From Sphingomonas psychrolutea (GTDB lineage Bacteria; Pseudomonadota; Alphaproteobacteria; Sphingomonadales; Sphingomonadaceae), in the NCBI RefSeq assembly GCF_014636175.1, contig NZ_BMDW01000002.1, positions 186,001 to 250,000 on the forward strand: a DNA stretch of 64,000 nucleotides. The letters run 5' to 3'. This document shows positions 62,358 to 64,000 of this stretch, piece by piece. The position numbers and the translations under genes were made by a program. The first letter of the stretch is position 1; each line of letters starts with the position of its first letter. The notes under the pieces are model-generated. The model was not told where the DNA came from and did no database searches. It saw nothing but the letters and a program-made list of their open reading frames with translations.

Positions 62358-62998
62358 TGGGCGGGCCGATCGGAGCGACCAGCGGCAGTTTTATCCTGAT
62401 GGGGGCGGCCTTGGTGTTGAGCGGCCGGGTTGACGACAAGACGGTCCGCGTTGCGATCGCGCCGGGCACGTGGACTTCGGCCATCGACCCCGCCTTATCG
62501 GATTGGATCAAAGCCCGTCACGGAAGTTCGGACCTGAAGATCCACCTCCGCGCTGAGACCTTTCACGCCCAGGTTGCGGCAGTCGAAGCGCAACCGAGCG
62601 AAAGCGCACAGATCCGACTGGGCCAGGATGTGCTCGGCGAAAATCCGATCGAGATCGATTTCGCGCACCACGCACTGCAGCCGCTCTCGGCGAGCGAGGC
62701 GACCCATTTTGAGCGCCGCTCGAACCCGATCACCCTCCGCCGCGAGCCGGACGGCAGCCTGTCCGTCGCGCTCGCGGCGGCAAGTGGCGCTCCGGTGCGT
62801 GCCATGCTCGACCTGTCCCGGGCAACCGGCGTGGCCATGCCGGGATTGGCTGCGGGGAGCCCGGTAACGGTCGGAGGGGTCGCGTTCGCGAATGTCGATT
62901 TGAGCGATGGACCAAAACCAATCGTCGGCCTCTACGCATTCCGGCATGTCCGCGTGATTTTCGATCTGGGGCACGACCGCATCTGGGTGCACCGCTGA
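62357..62998 (+). CDS. Unknown protein in the efflux operon, possibly a degenerate retropepsin-like fold
   Basis: The 213-residue product begins one base into the stop codon of the channel gene, so it is co-translated with the efflux system. A short hydrophobic stretch at residues 10-24 could be a weak signal. Two segments, VLGENPIEIDFAHHALQPL and FDLGHDRIWVHR, look like the IGxDLLxxFxxxIDYxxxxLxL ends of periplasmic retropepsin-like aspartyl proteases. The place of the DTG(A/S) active site reads LDLSRATG, so activity is doubtful. This resemblance is my inference from pattern only. Confidence 0.65.
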   Translation: MGGPIGATSGSFILMGAALVLSGRVDDKTVRVAIAPGTWTSAIDPALSDWIKARHGSSDLKIHLRAETFHAQVAAVEAQPSESAQIRLGQDVLGENPIEIDFAHHALQPLSASEATHFERRSNPITLRREPDGSLSVALAAASGAPVRAMLDLSRATGVAMPGLAAGSPVTVGGVAFANVDLSDGPKPIVGLYAFRHVRVIFDLGHDRIWVHR

Positions 62999-63042
62999 GC
63001 GCAGCGCGAACCCCGATAGTATTGAGACGATAGGACAGCGGC

Positions 63043-63606
63043 ATGCCTGAGGACGATTACGATATTCGCGGCGCCCATGAGGAGGCTGTCGAAGAGCATG
63101 CGCGCCATCACGAACCGCTGAGCCAAAGGATCGCGCTTTTTTCGGCCGTGCTCGCCACGCTCGGCGCGATCGTCAGCTTTCTTGGCGGGCACACCCAGAA
63201 CGACGCGCTTTATTACAAGAATGAAGCGGTGCTGATGAAGGCGCGGGCATCTGACAGCTGGGCCTATTACCAAGCGGAGGATATCAAGCGCCATCTCTCG
63301 GAGGCGATCGCTACGTTGGCCCCGGCGTCCGCAAACGCAGGCGCTGCCTACGCGAAAAAGTACGCGGACCGTGCTCGAGCCTTGCGTACCAAGGCAGAAG
63401 CCTATGACCGTAAATCCGAGGACGCCGACGCCGAGTCTCGGCGTGCCTTGTCACCTCACACCAAGCTCGCGATCGCCATGACCTTCATCCAGGTTGCGAT
63501 TGCGCTGGCGTCGATTACCGCTCTTACCAAACGCCGCTGGTTGCTGTGGGGCGCGGGTGGGTCAGCGGCGGTTGGGGTTTTGCTCAGCATCATCGCCTGG
63601 TTGTGA
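63043..63606 (+). CDS. DUF4337 membrane protein
   Basis: The 187-residue protein has an acidic His/Glu-rich start (HEEAVEEHARHHEP) and a first membrane helix at about 28-48. A long helical, coiled-coil-like middle (AYAKKYADRARALRTKAEAY) and two closing helices (about 142-162 and 167-187) follow. QAEDIKRH and YYKNEA are typical DUF4337 positions. Function is unknown. It is the last gene on this strand, 45 bases after the previous one, and may be an accessory of the efflux operon. Confidence 0.82.
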   Translation: MPEDDYDIRGAHEEAVEEHARHHEPLSQRIALFSAVLATLGAIVSFLGGHTQNDALYYKNEAVLMKARASDSWAYYQAEDIKRHLSEAIATLAPASANAGAAYAKKYADRARALRTKAEAYDRKSEDADAESRRALSPHTKLAIAMTFIQVAIALASITALTKRRWLLWGAGGSAAVGVLLSIIAWL

Positions 63607-63802
63607 CCGGCGGGGAAATTCGGCGCAGCGTGACAGTATCGACGAGTGTCGACATGGTTCGTCCCGCATAACAGCAATATTGCCGGTCCCACCACTTTTA
63701 GCCCAGACGATCACGATCGTCCGGGTGGGTCGAGCGTCCTCTCATCAGCAATTTGATCTTCTTGGGGTTCGCCCTGCTTTGAGGGCAAAGTCGAACAGCT
63801 TA
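63607..63802. other. Short intergenic space between convergent genes
   Basis: These 196 bp hold no gene. A small palindrome CGATCACGATCG is present near 63710. No strong terminator is seen. Confidence 0.35.
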
Positions 63803-64000
63803 TCAGGGTTCCAACGGGCTGCCGCGTCTCAAACCCCATCGCTTGATATTCACCAACCCGGCATCAACGCAATTTTTGTTCTCACCGCGCACCAATTGCA
63901 GAACCATCAACCCGGTGACTAAGAGACCAGAAATCGGCAGCAATCCAGCACGTTGCGAACCGGTCGCGGCCGTCGCGAGCTGGACCAGAAGCGGCCCCAG
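63803..64000 (-). CDS. MFS permease, C-terminal end (5' part beyond window)
   Basis: The minus-strand frame is open from the right edge to a TGA at 63803-63805, giving 65 residues. It begins LGPLLVQLATAATGSQRAGL, then LPISGLLVTGLMVLQLVRGE, which is the last membrane-helix pair of UMF1-type major-facilitator permeases with their TGSQR(A)G signature between helices 11 and 12. A short basic tail follows. Only the last eighth of the protein is visible, so the substrate is unknown. It converges on the DUF4337 gene. Confidence 0.6.
   Translation of the reverse strand: MGPLLVQLATAATGSQRAGLLPISGLLVTGLMVLQLVRGENKNCVDAGLVNIKRWGLRRGSPLEP

Noticed and set aside
1..64000. CRISPR array, rRNA, tRNA, phage or replication-origin signature
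   Set aside because: No spaced direct repeats, RNA gene landmarks, integrase or phage structural genes, or DnaA-box clusters were seen on reading.

Overview
The window is high-GC Gram-negative DNA and most resembles an alphaproteobacterium of the Sphingomonadaceae. The signs are two TonB-dependent receptors with secretin/TonB N-terminal domains, each paired with a FecR/ECF-sigma module, periplasmic GH3/GH51 hemicellulases, two Baeyer-Villiger monooxygenases, and a xanthine-dehydrogenase-family (Ior-type) molybdoenzyme. No rRNA, tRNA or CRISPR array was seen. The genus is inferred, not shown.

Layout. 1-4.2 kb: coenzyme F420 locus (cofH/fbiC 3' part, npdG, cofE, cofD, cofC), tightly overlapped, facing a free-standing lipoyl-domain protein. 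4.3-4.6 kb: IS110 transposase stub. 4.8-5.9 kb: epoxide hydrolase. 5.95-13 kb: arabinoxylan-type glycosidases (GH51 divergent from two GH3). 13-16.4 kb: a SnoaL-like protein, TetR and MarR regulators, two small proteins, and dead remnants of a GST and a DHA2 efflux pump. 16.6-24.3 kb: catabolic cluster with an AtuA-family protein divergent from ALDH, BVMO, SDR and a long BVMO. 24.6-28.8 kb: ECF sigma, FecR and a C-terminally truncated TonB receptor.

28.8-38.7 kb is a decaying region. It holds a GST with an out-of-frame internal deletion, a MASE1-PAS-GGDEF protein with its GGDEF domain broken, EAL and IS3 transposase relics, and a phospholipase-D-type cardiolipin synthase whose expected ATG has become ATA. 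Apparently intact genes lie among them: a response regulator, a DUF2721 protein, a polysaccharide deacetylase and an APH(3')-like kinase.

38.7-45.4 kb: AsmA-family protein, then a periplasmic molybdenum hydroxylase operon (triheme cytochrome c, 2Fe-2S subunit, Mo subunit with Tat signal). 45.9-54.1 kb: sigma/FecR divergent from a TonB receptor, gamma-glutamyltransferase and M20D amidohydrolase operon, probably one import-and-hydrolysis system for glutamyl or acyl-amino-acid compounds. 54.4-63.6 kb: two-component system divergent from a heavy-metal-type RND efflux operon (MFP, pump, outer-membrane factor, two accessory proteins). The right edge carries the 3' end of an MFS permease gene that is too short on this side of the boundary to have been obvious.

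The most interesting items are the Gram-negative F420 operon with its neighbouring lipoyl carrier, the AtuA/double-BVMO cluster, the TonB-GGT-M20D operon, the lost start codon of the cardiolipin synthase, and the number of recognisable gene relics in apparently empty spaces.
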